Positions 1-11,336 of a stretch of 64,000 bases of DNA are shown here, piece by piece (position 1 is the stretch's first letter; every line of letters begins with the position of its first letter). Origin of the DNA: Citrus sinensis (taxonomy: Eukaryota > Streptophyta > Magnoliopsida > Sapindales > Rutaceae); contig NC_068561.1 in the NCBI RefSeq assembly GCF_022201045.2, forward strand, positions 25,612,501-25,676,500, read 5' to 3'. The notes beneath the pieces are model-generated. The model did not search any database and was not told the origin of the DNA. It worked only from the letters and a program-made list of their open reading frames with translations. A program made the translations under genes and the position numbers.

Positions 1-27
1 TTATCAACTTCTTAAGTTCACCATTAC

Positions 28-1643
28 CTGCTCCTATGAGACTGAAACTTGATATTCAGATCTGTGTGCGCAGAATAAGAAATACGCAAATGACAGGAAC
101 CAACATGCTCTGGAAGCAAGTACCTAATTGACACATCATGACACAAAATAAGCAAATTCCAAATAATGTTCCTGCTAAGTCTACACTAATTACAATCGAA
201 ACATGCACAATATGAAATAGTTGAGGTGCGCAGAAGCAGTGCATGCCTGGGAATACTTCTCCCGTCCAAAGCATTCCTGGCAGAAGATGCAGTCTCAGCA
301 TCGGTAAACTGGATTAACGCCTGCCAAGATATGTCACGGAGTTGAGAATAACACAGAAAATCAAAGGAAATTTCAAAGATATGCAGAACCAATATCTGAT
401 CTCTTACCTGGAAACCAGCAGCCTTTTCAAAGGTGGCAATCTTATGCACAAAGCCAAAAGCAGAAAAGACCTAAAACAAGTACCAGATAGACATGATCAC
501 ATCTTAAAGAAAAATTAAAGATGTACGATAAATCTACCACCAGGAATCATCTCAAACATCATTTCACCGGGGGGGGGGGGGGGGGGGGGGGAGAAAAGAA
601 ATTGCAAACAGATAAGATATAAGTGCAGAATGACACCTGTACATATATGCCTCAAGATAGACCTTAGAAAGGTGTATGACGGACATGATAAAATTTCCAA
701 ACTGTCTCCAACAAAAGCATCTAAATAAGAGGCATAACCATCTGTGATCCAATTGGTTATAATCAAAATTGACATAATTTAATCAAGTTGTAAAGAACAG
801 ATAAAAACAGTCTTCGTTCAGGTCCTCCAAGTTAACTAATTATAAGTGGCATACACCAACTGCAGTTCAATTGATTTTAAACATGTATGGTTTCACCTTT
901 AAAGACTCTGATCATGAAACACTAAGCCACATCTGCTCCACAGTAACTTTAGAGTTTAACATGTCATTTCAAGCTTGGATAATGAGAAGCATACACGGGC
1001 TCATAACATCAGATTATGCAAAACCAGACGTGATAACAAGCAAGTAGAAAGCACTTACCAAGTGAATAACATCAATGCTCACATCACCAGCTTCAACACC
1101 TTCGATGGTTACCAGTAAGACATTTCCAGGAACATCTCCTGGACTCTTGTTGTTCACAATTTCATGTCTATTTGAATACTGAATATACACAGTTTTACCA
1201 CGAACCTGTGCAGGCTCTGATGACGAAGCATAATAGGAAACCATCGAAATGGCTTGATTCAAGTCTGCCTGCAAGATATAACTGTGTTTATTAGCTCGTC
1301 CGATTAGATAAAAAAAACCCTAAATCAACTAATCATAAACTTTCTAACAATAGTTCAAATTCTCAAGAATTTTCCCAGAACCTAATTTCTACAGAACCAA
1401 ACAGGCCGAAAATTGAAACAAAACAGAATTGAACAAGCGAAAAAGGACCGCAGCACTTACGAATTCGACGAAGGCCTGGTTTCGATTGGCGCCGACATTG
1501 CACTTGGTGTTGACGATCTTGCCGAAGGGTTTACATAGCTCAACGAGCTCCTCTTCTATGCACTCCCAGGGCAAGTTACGGAGGTGGAGGACCTTCGATG
1601 GAGTCTGCGTGTACCGGAATTGCGGCTGGCTCGAGCTCGACAT
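28..1643 (-). CDS. PTB1: Polypyrimidine tract-binding protein (PTB1/PTB2 type), 3' part outside window
   Basis: Nuclear and cytoplasmic RNA-binding protein that binds CU-rich RNA and controls splicing. Five exons are read on the minus strand: 1643-1461, 1268-1059, 470-408, 320-247 and 123-28, all in phase, giving about 184 residues; the rest lies left of the window. RRM1 has RNP2-like LHLRNL and RNP1-like QAFVEF; RRM2 starts at VLLVTIEGVEAGDVSID and runs through the linker to LRISYSAHTDL. The start is the first ATG, followed by MSSSSQPQFRYTQTPSKV, typical of plant PTBs. Intron 2 contains a 23-nt C run on the coding strand, and intron 4 has a GC rather than GT donor. Plant PTBs are about 400 residues, so somewhat under half is seen. 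Family assignment is firm; choosing PTB1 over PTB2 rests on gene order. Confidence 0.93.
124..246 (-). other. GC-AG intron in the PTB gene
   Basis: Reading RRM2 through this point requires joining ...RSIP (exon ending at 247) to RYLLPEHVGSC (exon beginning at 123). The only in-frame donor at the exon edge is CCAG followed by GCATGC; there is no GT there. The acceptor is a normal AG at 125-124. The split codon AG plus G keeps the frame. This is a minor but known spliceosomal intron class. Confidence 0.75.
569..591. repeat. 23-nt G/C homopolymer inside PTB intron 2
   Basis: An unbroken run of 23 G on the plus strand, hence 23 C on the PTB coding strand, preceded there by a TTCTTTTCT tract. It lies in the intron between PTB exons 2 and 3. 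Length is likely polymorphic and may be inexact in the assembly. Confidence 0.9.
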
Positions 1644-2186
1644 CTAGGGTTTTGGTGTGTTTTTTATTCTGTTTGGTTGTCCAGAAAGGAAAATTCGGTG
1701 ATTTTTCGGAAAGTTTTTATCGCTGTTTGTGATTACGAATCAGTTTTTTATGTTTGCGAGAAATGACAGTATGACACCGTGTCCATGTGGTTATGACTGG
1801 GGTTTTTATCTAGTGAAGGGTGTGTTTGTTTGTGCCCGTCAGGTAAAATCGCATTTTGAGACGGAATTATCATTTCATGAATTTTCATCTTCTGGTTGTT
1901 GTGCATAAAAAAATTTAGAGAAGCGGACTGTTAGGTTACAACGTTTGAAAAAAATATATAAAAAGGCATATAAGTCTTTTATTCATTAATAATTCTATTT
2001 ATTTTAATAAAAAAAAGATAATATTGTATATTTATAATAAAATACGAAAAATGACTGTTGGCCCCTCAATATTTGGAGAAAAATATATAAAACTCCCTAA
2101 TGTTTCTAAAAGAAAAGACATACAACTTCATCTCTATTAATAAATTTCATTTATTTTAATTCAGAAAAAGGTATTATTAGTAGTAA
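1644..2186. other. PTB promoter and 5' leader region, then AT-rich spacer
   Basis: Upstream of the minus-strand PTB start. No other reading frame of interest is seen. From about 1920 the sequence becomes very AT-rich and leads to a transposon at 2187. Confidence 0.5.
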
Positions 2187-2903
2187 GGGAGATTGACACT
2201 TTCACCCCTATAGTAATCAACATATACCATTTTTTCCCTTAATGTTTTTATAATGACCAAAAATCCTCGTGACAACATAAGTTTACAATATTACCTTTAT
2301 TTTCAACTACTCTTTTATTTATATTTATTATAAATTAAATAAATTACATGAATAGAAACTAAATAAAAAATTAAACATTAAAAACAAGAAATATATGTTT
2401 TGATATGAGCAAAAAAATTAATAATAAATTGTTTTTCTTGTACTTAGTTATTTTGTGAAATTTTTCTCATTAAAAATATATAAGAAAATTATTATAAAAT
2501 GAGAAAAAAATTATTATAAGAAAACTTGAATGACAAATAAAAATTTATTATAAGATAAATAATAAAATATTTTCCCTATACTTTTTACATTTAATTTTAA
2601 AATATTACAAAATGTTTCTTATAAGAAAATGATCACAAAATAAATAATTACAAGAAAAAGGTTATTATTAATTTTTTTGCTCATATCAAAACATATATTT
2701 TTTATTTTTAATACTTAATTTTTTTATTTAGTTTCTATTCATGTAATTTATTTAATTTATAATAAATGTAAATAAAAGAATATCTAAAAATAAGGGTAAT
2801 ATTGTAAATTTATGCTGTAAGGAGGTTTTTTGGCCATTATGAAAACAACAAGGGGGTAAATGATATATGTTGATTACCATCGGGGGGAAAGTGACAATCC
2901 CCC
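2187..2903. mobile_element. Non-coding Mutator-like (MULE) inverted-repeat element
   Basis: A 717-bp element flanked by a perfect 10-bp direct duplication TTAGTAGTAA at 2177-2186 and 2904-2913. Its ends are inverted copies, left GGGAGATTGACACTTTCACC against right GGAAAGTGACAATCCCCC, and the similarity continues inward: left AATCAACATATACCATTTTT matches the complement of right AAATGATATATGTTGATT. Almost the whole element folds on itself, for example ATATGTTTTGATATGAGC near 2395 against its complement near 2680. A 9-10 bp target duplication with long inverted repeats is characteristic of the Mutator superfamily. There is no coding capacity. It sits directly beside a dead transposase at 2955-3447. 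Confidence 0.8.
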
Positions 2904-2954
2904 TTAGTAGTAATAATAATAATAATGACAACAACAATAATAAAAAAAGTAATA

Positions 2955-3447
2955 GTCATAAATTATTATTATCATTACAAACAACCATAGCAATTCTCTC
3001 TTTATCCTTTTTCCATCCTTCCAATTGCTTTGTAGCAAGCAAATAATCTGCTTCCAAACGATAGAATAAACTCATTTTATCCGTATTATTAATATCCTTC
3101 TATTGAAGTTGGTCTAATTTAGTTTTTATACTTGGTAAAGTAGCTTTAATATTCTCCATAGCTATCGAACTACTTTCACCAAATCTTCGATAAGATTTAA
3201 TTTCATGTCTCGCCTTAAATCGATTGAGCCAACCACTTGAGAAATTAAATTTTGGATTAGAGTTGCCGTACATTTTCTACAAAAACTCTTTTGCTTTGGT
3301 TTGGATCATTTCTCCAGTCATGTTTACTTTCTCTTGATATTGGAGAAACCACTCATATAATACTTTTTTCAACTCGGGATATTTTGCCGGTTTGTATCTC
3401 TTCACATTCTTGTTCTTCATCTCATTTGACAAATATTCAGTTGACAT
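2955..3447 (-). pseudogene. Decayed pogo/Tigger-like transposase fragment (Tc5/CENP-B HTH plus start of DDE domain)
   Basis: Reading minus from an ATG at 3447 in one frame gives about 160 residues broken by two in-frame stops (3279-3277 and 3102-3100). The first part has KRYKPAKYPELKKVLYEWF then MTGEMIQTKAKEF, and after the first stop FSSGWLNRFKARHEIKSYRR; this matches the CENP-B/Tc5-type helix-turn-helix of pogo and Tigger transposases. After the second stop come NTDKMSLFYRLEADYLLATK and WKKDKERIAMVVC, resembling the DDE_1 start where the usual motif is D-E-T-G-L-F-Y; here D is kept but the next residues are changed. Similarity ends near 2970. It is clearly inactive. No terminal repeats of this element were recognised. 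Confidence 0.72.
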
Positions 3448-4424
3448 TTTAAAAGTATTTGATATTATTGATTGGCTTATGGAGAGGTCTGATCAATCAA
3501 TGTAATTTTTTTTACTCTTTTCATATGAGAAGCCATGATTCTAATGATTTGAGTCTAAAGTTAAAAATAATGGATTATGTATTTATAGAGTTTGTATTCT
3601 ATGTTTCATGCACTGTGTAAAATAACACCGGTATCACACAAATTTTGTCACTATTAAAGCTAAATCTCAAGGATTATTTGTCAACCATATTCTTCCTTAA
3701 TTGGGCTCACTACTCCATAATTTCTTCCTTTATAATGTGTATACAAAGCACATTATAGACCAATTTTAGCATATTCTATGATCATAGCAATCATTATTCT
3801 TAGTTGTTTCTCTTTACACCTCTTTTATACATGTACCAAGAAAACTCTTCATAAATTAACAAATATTCATTTATCAATAAATAAATAATCTTGTTAAAAT
3901 AATATTTTTTTGAATCCCAACAATATTATTTTAGAGACGTTTTACCGTATGTTTTCTCACTCCTTTCCACCAATTGATGCTTATACAAATATTTACCATA
4001 ATTTTATAAATTAACCCTGGTTAATAAAAAATTCTAGGTCCCCTATTAAAAGGGATTGTCACCTATGGTGTTTAAAGATTAATTGATGATGGAATCATTA
4101 ATAGTCATGGTAAGACCCTTTATCATTAACTCTTTCACCTATTTTCAATCTTAGTTTAGTAGATCTTAACACACTACTTGATTTATATTCTATTTAAATG
4201 CCAAAAAGGTCATGAGAGAATACTAGAAAGTCATAATTGTCCATTTCATTTTTATTATTTTATTCTCAAAATTTCATATCATATATCCTAAACAAGGAGT
4301 CTTAAGAGAATGTTAGTAAACCACCCGGCCAAAGAACCACTCCCTAACAACGGTGAGGGTAGTGGTTCGAACCAAAAAAAGCATGTAGGGGGTTAATTTC
4401 ATTTTTCAAATTTGAGTTAAGGTA
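3448..4424. other. AT-rich intergenic spacer
   Basis: No gene recognised. Around 4364-4373 there is GGTTCGAACC, which looks like a pol III B box, but no cloverleaf or convincing A box was found. The stretch probably includes more of the decayed pogo-like element. Confidence 0.4.
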
Positions 4425-5043
4425 GGTGGCGTTTATTTTTTTGTCTAAAATCTGAATAGACCTGAATTAGTCTGAATTCTGAATAGGTCTGAATGTCTGA
4501 ATCTGAATAATATGTTTATTTTTTCGTCTGAATCTCATAAAATAAGTATTAAGTTGTTTTTTTTTTCAACCTAAAAAGCTGAAAATATGTACTTTTACAT
4601 TTGTATCCTTATTAAATTTGAATGTCAAATAAATAATATATTAAATATCACAATATTTTAACATTTATAAGTAAAACTATATTCAAGTGAATATATAATT
4701 GTTTTGGAATTTTAATATATAAAATACCATAAATTTCAAATTTTATCGTATATAATATAAGAAATAAAAAATATGGATATTTTTATGTGGGGTAAATCTC
4801 TATGGGTGAGTTTTGGGATAGACATGAAAAATAAATTATAAAACAGAGATATTTTTTACATTAGCAAGTAATTGACTTAATTTAGATTTCTCCATTAAGT
4901 AAAAAGCCAAAAAAATTAACTTATTTTATTAAGTCAAAATTATCTAAAAAGTCTCATTAAGTTATAAAAACAAACACCTCTAATTAACTTAATTAATTAA
5001 GTTAAGTCACTTTAAGTCATTAAGTTAAAAAACAAACGCCACC
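4425..5043. mobile_element. Small non-coding TIR element (MITE-like), superfamily uncertain
   Basis: Ends are inverted: left GGTGGCGTTTATTTTTTTG, right AAAAAACAAACGCCACC. Both flanks carry GTA, compatible with a 3-bp target duplication (PIF/Harbinger-like), though a hAT-like origin is possible. Subterminal arrays differ at the two ends: several copies of GTCTGAAT or CTGAAT on the left (4452-4545) and of ATTAAGT on the right (4890-5032). No coding capacity. About 619 bp. Confidence 0.55.
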
Positions 5044-6429
5044 GTAATCTTCTTTATTTCGAAATTTGAGTGGAATTGACGTTTATCGAATATTAGAGAG
5101 AGTAAAAATTTAGGTAGTGCTATACAATATTTAATGTAAACTATTAGTCACACTAATTGTCTGATTGTAAATATCGGTAATAGTCTCATATAATATGAGT
5201 TGTAATTTGATTAGTAGTTTCATGTAATTCAAAGAAAAAAAAGAAAAAAATTACTAAAAAGTAATGAATATTCTTGTTACTTCTCGTTTAATTTCTACAC
5301 ATTATCACATTCTCATTATATTGTTTTAATTTTTTTGTTTCTAGTCTTTTTATTCTCATTTTTTTTTCCTTATCCATGTTTTATCGAGATAAGAAATTGA
5401 GAAAAAGTATTAGAAAGTAATTGAAATTAAAGTGATGAAATAAGTTATGATATGTGACGACATTTAATAGTTTTTTTTTTTTTTGAATGATCCATCAAAT
5501 TAATTTTGTATTCACTGGCAACTCGACAAAACCAGATCTGTCATGATGTGAATTTGGCTGCTTTCAGTAACCACAAAGATTAACCGAAGATATTGAAAAT
5601 TTCCGTAATGATTTGTAATTTTAAAGAAGGAGTAAATTGTTGCAATTTAAGACAAATTAGTACTTTGTATCGAATATCCAAAACATACGGGGAATCTATG
5701 TGATTATCAAGAATCTGAACGACGTGTAGCGCACGTGTAACATAGCATCACACATACACATTACACACAACAGCAGAAATAAAAGAACACAAGCTCGGTC
5801 AAAACCCTAGAATTCGAAACGAAGAGAGTGACTGCAAAGAAGAAGAAGAAGAAGAAGAAATTTTCTCTAGTTTCACACTCTCTTCTGCCTTCACCGGCAT
5901 CTATCAAACGACGTACAGTATCTGTCCTTATATTTACAATTTCTTGATTCAATTTATTTGTTGCTATTTTAATTTTTTTTTTGGGAAATAGCGTTTGACT
6001 TTACCGTTCATTGATCAGATCTACGTTGCATGTTTCATTTTTACATATCATGTGTAAATTTCTTAACTCTATGATGAAATTATCTATGAGTTGAACTGGA
6101 AGATGCCGTTTCTCTATCAGCAACAATTTATTGGAGGATTTTGTCCTTTTTTTTTTTTGGTAAATGCTATTGAATCTTGGGTTTGAATTTTTTTTTAATT
6201 ACGGGTGAGTCTGTAAAAGTAGAAGCTTGCTTTGGGTAATTGGCTGCATTGCCTGTTTATGTTCAGATTGATGCATTAAGATCGCTTAGCTGTTTGATTT
6301 GCCTCCCAAGTGATGGAACGGTTAATTTATAGTTTGTGCAAACAATTTAGAAGATAAATTTTGGTTACACGGTAAGCATTTTCATGTATTGGTCTTTGAT
6401 TTTGCACAGACATAAACACCAATATTGTC
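5044..6429 (+). promoter_or_regulatory. Promoter and probable 5' leader (with intron) of the KH gene
   Basis: The stretch up to about 5700 is AT-rich spacer. A CACGTG-type element lies in GCGCACGTGTAAC near 5730. A CT/GAA-rich leader with (GAA)n at about 5838-5862 follows, and then a T-rich stretch ending in TTTTGCACAG before the start codon region. This suggests a 5' UTR intron ending near 6409, but the donor was not fixed with certainty. Confidence 0.4.
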
Positions 6430-8992
6430 ATGGCTGGCCAGAGGAATAGTTATGGAAAACGGAGCCACTCTCAGACAGATTATGCTGACCATGGCCCAAA
6501 TAAAAGGAGATATACTGGTGATGATAGAGACCAATTTATAATTGGTCCAGAAGATACCGTGTACCGATACTTGTGCCCAATTAGAAAGATTGGGAGCATA
6601 ATTGGAAGGGGAGGGGAGATTGTCAAGCAGTTAAGAATAGACACTAAATCAAAGATCAGAATCGGTGAGACTGTTCCAGGTTCTGAGGAACGTGTTGTTA
6701 CTGTCTACAGTGCTAGTGATGAGACTAATGCCTTTGAAGATGGCGACAAATTCGTGTCACCCGCTCAGGATGCACTATTTAAGGTGCACGATAGAGTTAT
6801 TGCTGAAGAATTGCGAGGTGATGAAGACTCTGATGGAGGTCACCAGGTTACTGCTAAGCTTCTTGTACCATCCGACCAGATTGGATGTGTTATTGGGAAA
6901 GGTGGACAGATTGTTCAGAACATTCGTAGTGAAACAGGTGCGCAGATTCGCATTCTTAAGGACGAGCATTTACCTTCTTGTGCTTTGAGGTCAGATGAGC
7001 TTGTGCAGGTATTCTGGATGAATTTTATAAATTTCCTATAGTGTTCTGCTATGCCTGGAGATTCTTTGTTAAATTTGTTAATATCTTCTTGGCTTTGGCT
7101 TCTGACTGGGTTGCTTGTCATAATGTTATTTTACTTAATATTCTTTTTTCTGGCTGCCAGATATCTGGGGAAGCTTCAGTTGTGAAAAAGGCTCTATGTC
7201 AAATTGCATCTCGCCTTCATGATAATCCATCTCGGTCTCAACACTTGCTTGCTTCTGCTATTTCCAACTACCACTCTTCCAGTGGTTCACTTGTGGGTCC
7301 AACTGCTGCCGCTCCAATTGTGGGAATAGCTCCATTGATGGGTCCTTATGGAGGATACAAAGGTGATACTGCTGGAGACTGGTCACGTTCTTTATATTCA
7401 GCTCCAAGGGATGATTTGTCTTCAAAAGAATTTTCCCTTCGGTTGGTCTGTCCAGTTGCTAATATTGGAGGGGTTATAGGCAAGGGCGGTGCCATAATCA
7501 ATCAGATAAGACAGGAATCTGGTGCAGCTATAAAAGTTGATAGCTCATCGACCGAAGGAGATGATTGTTTAATAACTGTTTCATCGAAGGAGGTGAATAT
7601 TTTTTCTTTTGTTGTTTGTTTTTATGCATGGTTAATTATGGAGGGTCTTGGTGTGTATAGTTCTAAACATATTCAAATTTGGGGCCGTTCAGTTTTTTGA
7701 GGACACACTATCTGCAACTATAGAAGCAGTCGTTCGGTTGCAACCCAGGTGCAGTGAGAAAATTGAAAGAGATTCAGGGCTTATCTCATTCACAACCCGA
7801 CTTCTAGTTCCAACCTCTCGTATTGGATGCCTTATTGGTAAAGGAGGATCTATTATAACTGAGATGAGGAGACTGACCAAAGCTAATATTCGCATACTTC
7901 CTAAGGAAAACCTCCCAAAAATTGCATCTGAAGATGATGAGATGGTGCAGGTAAAGTCTAAATTAAAGCCTTTACATGTGTATTCTGAAATTTGTCCTGT
8001 ATATTTAGCTTCTTTTTTATTTCTCCTCCCTTCATCTGATAGAAACATTGTTAATTTCATATGATCAGATATCTGGAGACCTTGATCTTGCCAAGGATGC
8101 TCTCATACAAGTAATGACGCGGTTGAGAGCAAATCTTTTCGATAGGGAGGGTGCTGTTTCTACGTTTGTGCCTGTTTTGCCTTACATTCCCGTGTCAGAA
8201 AATGGGTCAGATGGCTTAAATTATGAAAGTAGAGATAGCAAAAGGCATGGACGTGGACCTCCTTATGGTGGCTATGGATCAAGTGATTTGGCTGCTGGTG
8301 ATAGTTATGGAAGCTATGGTAGTTCACAGGTACTTCCTCTTAAAAAAAATTGGTGTACCTTTTTTAAAAATAATTTTTGTACTTGTATTATTATTTGTTA
8401 AAATTTTTTTAGGCAAGTTACTTCTGCTGCTTGGTTATTAATTTGTTCTATATTATGATTTATGTTTTGCCCGTCTCATACATTTTGCCATGTGTCCAGC
8501 TTGTGTTAAACCCGTCTATTATTTGCTTTATAATAATCTTTCATGTTATCTGCAGCTCGGTGGTACTGGCAGTGCATATGGAAGTTATGGAAGTTATTCT
8601 TCAGGACGAAGTGGCTCTGGGTAAGTATTGTTTATTCTTTGTAGTTCTTTCTAATGTGCCTGAGCTTGGTTTAGTTGTTTGTTTTTCCTCTCTCTTTTTG
8701 GTTCTTACAACAGATTGCAGTTTACTGATCCCTTGGGGTGAAAGATCGTTCAAGTACTTGGTTGAATGCAAATTTTGGGAGTTATTGTTTGCATGCCATG
8801 GATTTTCATCTACTATCACTGAGACATTTTAAGATTTCTCATATATTTGTGGAAGAGGTTATAGTTTGTAGATTGTTTAGGGGGATCATTTAATTATTGT
8901 CTCACCCTTATGAAGCCACAATCCTCATATTAGCTTCTCTTATCAGGTTATCCAGTCATGCCCCTGTTTCTCGGCGCAAAAGCTATTACTAG
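6430..8992 (+). CDS. Four-KH-domain RNA-binding protein (At5g15270 type)
   Basis: Binds single-stranded RNA; related plant KH proteins act in pre-mRNA processing and flowering control, but the specific role of this one is not shown by sequence. Exons: 6430-7008, 7161-7592, 7693-7950, 8069-8329, 8556-8620, 8947-8992; 546 residues in phase throughout. Each KH domain has its GxxG loop: IGRGGE (residues 58-63), IGKGGQ (155-160), IGKGGA (about 299-304) and IGKGGS (about 385-390). The N terminus is basic (GPNKRRYTGDD) and the C-terminal tail is rich in Gly, Ser and Tyr (PPYGGYGSSD, GSYGSYSSGRSGSG), ending APVSRRKSY. Length matches my memory of the Arabidopsis protein. It is transcribed divergently from PTB. 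A further intron probably lies in the 3' UTR. Confidence 0.93.
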
Positions 8993-9013
8993 AATTCTGT
9001 GCAGTCCATGCAG

Positions 9014-9193
9014 GTAGATTATGGTTTTCATTTTCTTTTATTTCAATTTCAATTGATATAGTTGGCAACTCCGGTGCATATAGTCTGGTCACATACATAT
9101 GACAGTTTGATATGATAACCTATCCAACTCCCTCAAAATAGGATTCTGATGTTCGTGTTTTACCTTGTTGCCTTTCCCTTCCCATTAAAACAG
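9014..9193 (+). other. Probable 3' UTR intron of the KH gene
   Basis: A strong donor (CAG followed by GTAGAT) lies 21 nt after the stop codon, and a pyrimidine-rich tract ending AAAACAG precedes 9194. A junction this close to the stop would not be expected to trigger nonsense-mediated decay. Inferred from sequence only. Confidence 0.4.
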
Positions 9194-11126
9194 CTGAGAT
9201 CCATGAAGCCTGAAGCCAGCCTACTGCCTCTTTTGATGAAGCCTGCCTAAACCGGAAGACCAGATGAACCAGGGTTGACATTCTCATGGCCCACCCTCTT
9301 GCCTGTAATTAGAAGGACTAAATATATGTGGAGGACTTGTTTATTCACTGTTGAATTTGACATCTTTTTGACACCAAATTTACCAAGCTCTACTCATTGT
9401 GCTCCCAAGAACCTACATAGCTGGCTGCCTATGTTGCTGCTTTATTTTGCTTTTATTTTCCCTAGTTCACGTTCCTTTAGAAGTACAAAACCGTGACTTC
9501 CATCCTCTGGAATTTGTATTAAATGTAGGCTTTGTTTATCTTCAGCTATGTTGTCTTGGTTTTAATAGTTTTATTTTTTTACGGATTTGTTCTTTGACCT
9601 TTCCAGTTTCTGTGAAGTAGCGGAATTAACATAACCCACATTACTGGTATTGTTATTTTATTCTTGCATCAATCTAAAAGTAAGAATTATTGAACTGTGG
9701 TTGTGAGGTTAGGCTGTGTGAGTTCTAACTTTTCGAATGAAAATCCCTTGCTCTAGAGGCTGAAAATCCCTTGCTAATTAACAGGTTCAATCAAATCAGG
9801 AAAGTGCTAGTGTTTTAATTGTGATTGGGTGTAGCCATGGGAGTCAATAGAACCATCAGAAGCAGCATTTCCTCGAAGCATCATGCATTAAGCGTACTAC
9901 AGGTGTGGACAATGCTCAAATGAGTTTTGATATCATTTAGGCTTTGGTTTTGATGGACACAGAACTGATGAAATTCCATCTTCTAGTTTCTGAATGGCCT
10001 ATCAGGTTTATGCCCTATAATTTAGTTTTCCCCATGCTACATCTTTGAGTTATTGGCCTTAGTTTATTCCGCTAATTTATATTTTACATCCATTTGAAGA
10101 ATTGCTAGCTTAGTCACTTTTATTGCTTGCTTTGCTACGATGAACTGAGAGATCTGATATCTCTTACCACTAATGAATTTATTAACTAAAGGAGTTTGTA
10201 AATATTAAACTGTTTGAAGAAATAGCTTCGTGGTATTCTCACTTCTGTAGTTTCTGGAGGTTGTCGTATGTATTAAAATGCCTGTGGTTTCGGAGGCCTC
10301 AATCGAAAGGTATGCTGTATCATGTATAAGACTTTTTTATGGATGTTTCAGTGGCTTTTGAAGGCGAATCTAAGAATTCCAAGTGGTAGGTTGGCTTCTT
10401 CTAACTCCTATCTTATGTGCTTTTAGATCTAGTGGGTGACATTTGCTCATTATGGTATGCAACATTGCAATGGTCTGTTTGGTTACTTCACAACACCATT
10501 GCTTTTTATGAACCGTTACAAGATCATGGCACATATTGTTGCTCGGCGTATGATGTGCAAAGTTGCTCACTAGATCATTTTTTTGTTATCCAATAAGCGG
10601 CTGATTGTTTGCACTGTTTCTTGTGGGCATATGCTCTGGCAGGTATCCATCTTACGGTGGCAAGTGGTTGTGGGGAAATTCAACTGTATTCACATTGTTT
10701 ACTTTTGGCATCAATACGATTAGTGTACTTAATTTCGATTGTACAAAAAAGAAAACGTATTTGCATATTGAAAATGAATAAAAACAAAGTTACAAATTGA
10801 TCAGCTGCCGTGCTCTGTTTCATTTTTGTATGTTTGAATTGAGGCGGAACACTTGCATGGTTTGCCGGCTTGTATGATAATGCATTTTTCAATCATCCCA
10901 ATTCCCACAGCACACTTTCCACGGACTTTTTGTTTAAGATAAGTCATTCTTTGATGAAAGTTTATAATATCTTTTTTAGTTTTGTGAAAAAACATTATTA
11001 ATAAACCATATATTTATTAAACATAATACAAAGGGGATCCATACTTTCTAATAAAAAATGAACCGTTAATTAATTTTGGGTTGTGCATAGAGTCCAATTG
11101 AAGAAAAAAGAAAGGTCTTAACAGAG
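9194..11126. other. KH 3' UTR and intergenic DNA
   Basis: T-rich sequence consistent with a long 3' UTR for perhaps the first few hundred bases, then unassigned sequence. Short reading frames here have no recognisable motifs. No RNA gene was recognised. Confidence 0.4.
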
Positions 11127-11336
11127 GAAACAATTGAAGGGGGCTCATGCACGATTCAAACTTGGCAAGATGCACAAATTATTGATGTGACCAAAAAGGA
11201 GTAAAGAGCAGTGCTAGCGTCAGTCGCTCCAGAAACAATTGAAGGGGGCTCATGCACGATTCAAACTTGGCAAGATGCACAAATTATTGATGTGACCAAA
11301 AAGCAGTAAAGAGCAGGGCTAGCATCAGTCGCCTTG
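11127..11336. repeat. Tandem duplication of 105 bp spanning a transposon junction
   Basis: Unit one begins at 11127 and unit two at 11232 (GAAACAATTGAAGGGGGCTC in both), offset 105. Each unit contains flanking DNA followed by about 23 bases of the neighbouring transposon end (GAGCAG...CAGTCGC at 11206 and at 11311). The copies differ by a few substitutions, so the duplication is not brand new. Confidence 0.85.

Noticed and set aside
4320-4380. tRNA-like B box GGTTCGAACC
   Set aside because: No A box at proper spacing and no cloverleaf arms could be built; treated as chance or an old SINE trace.
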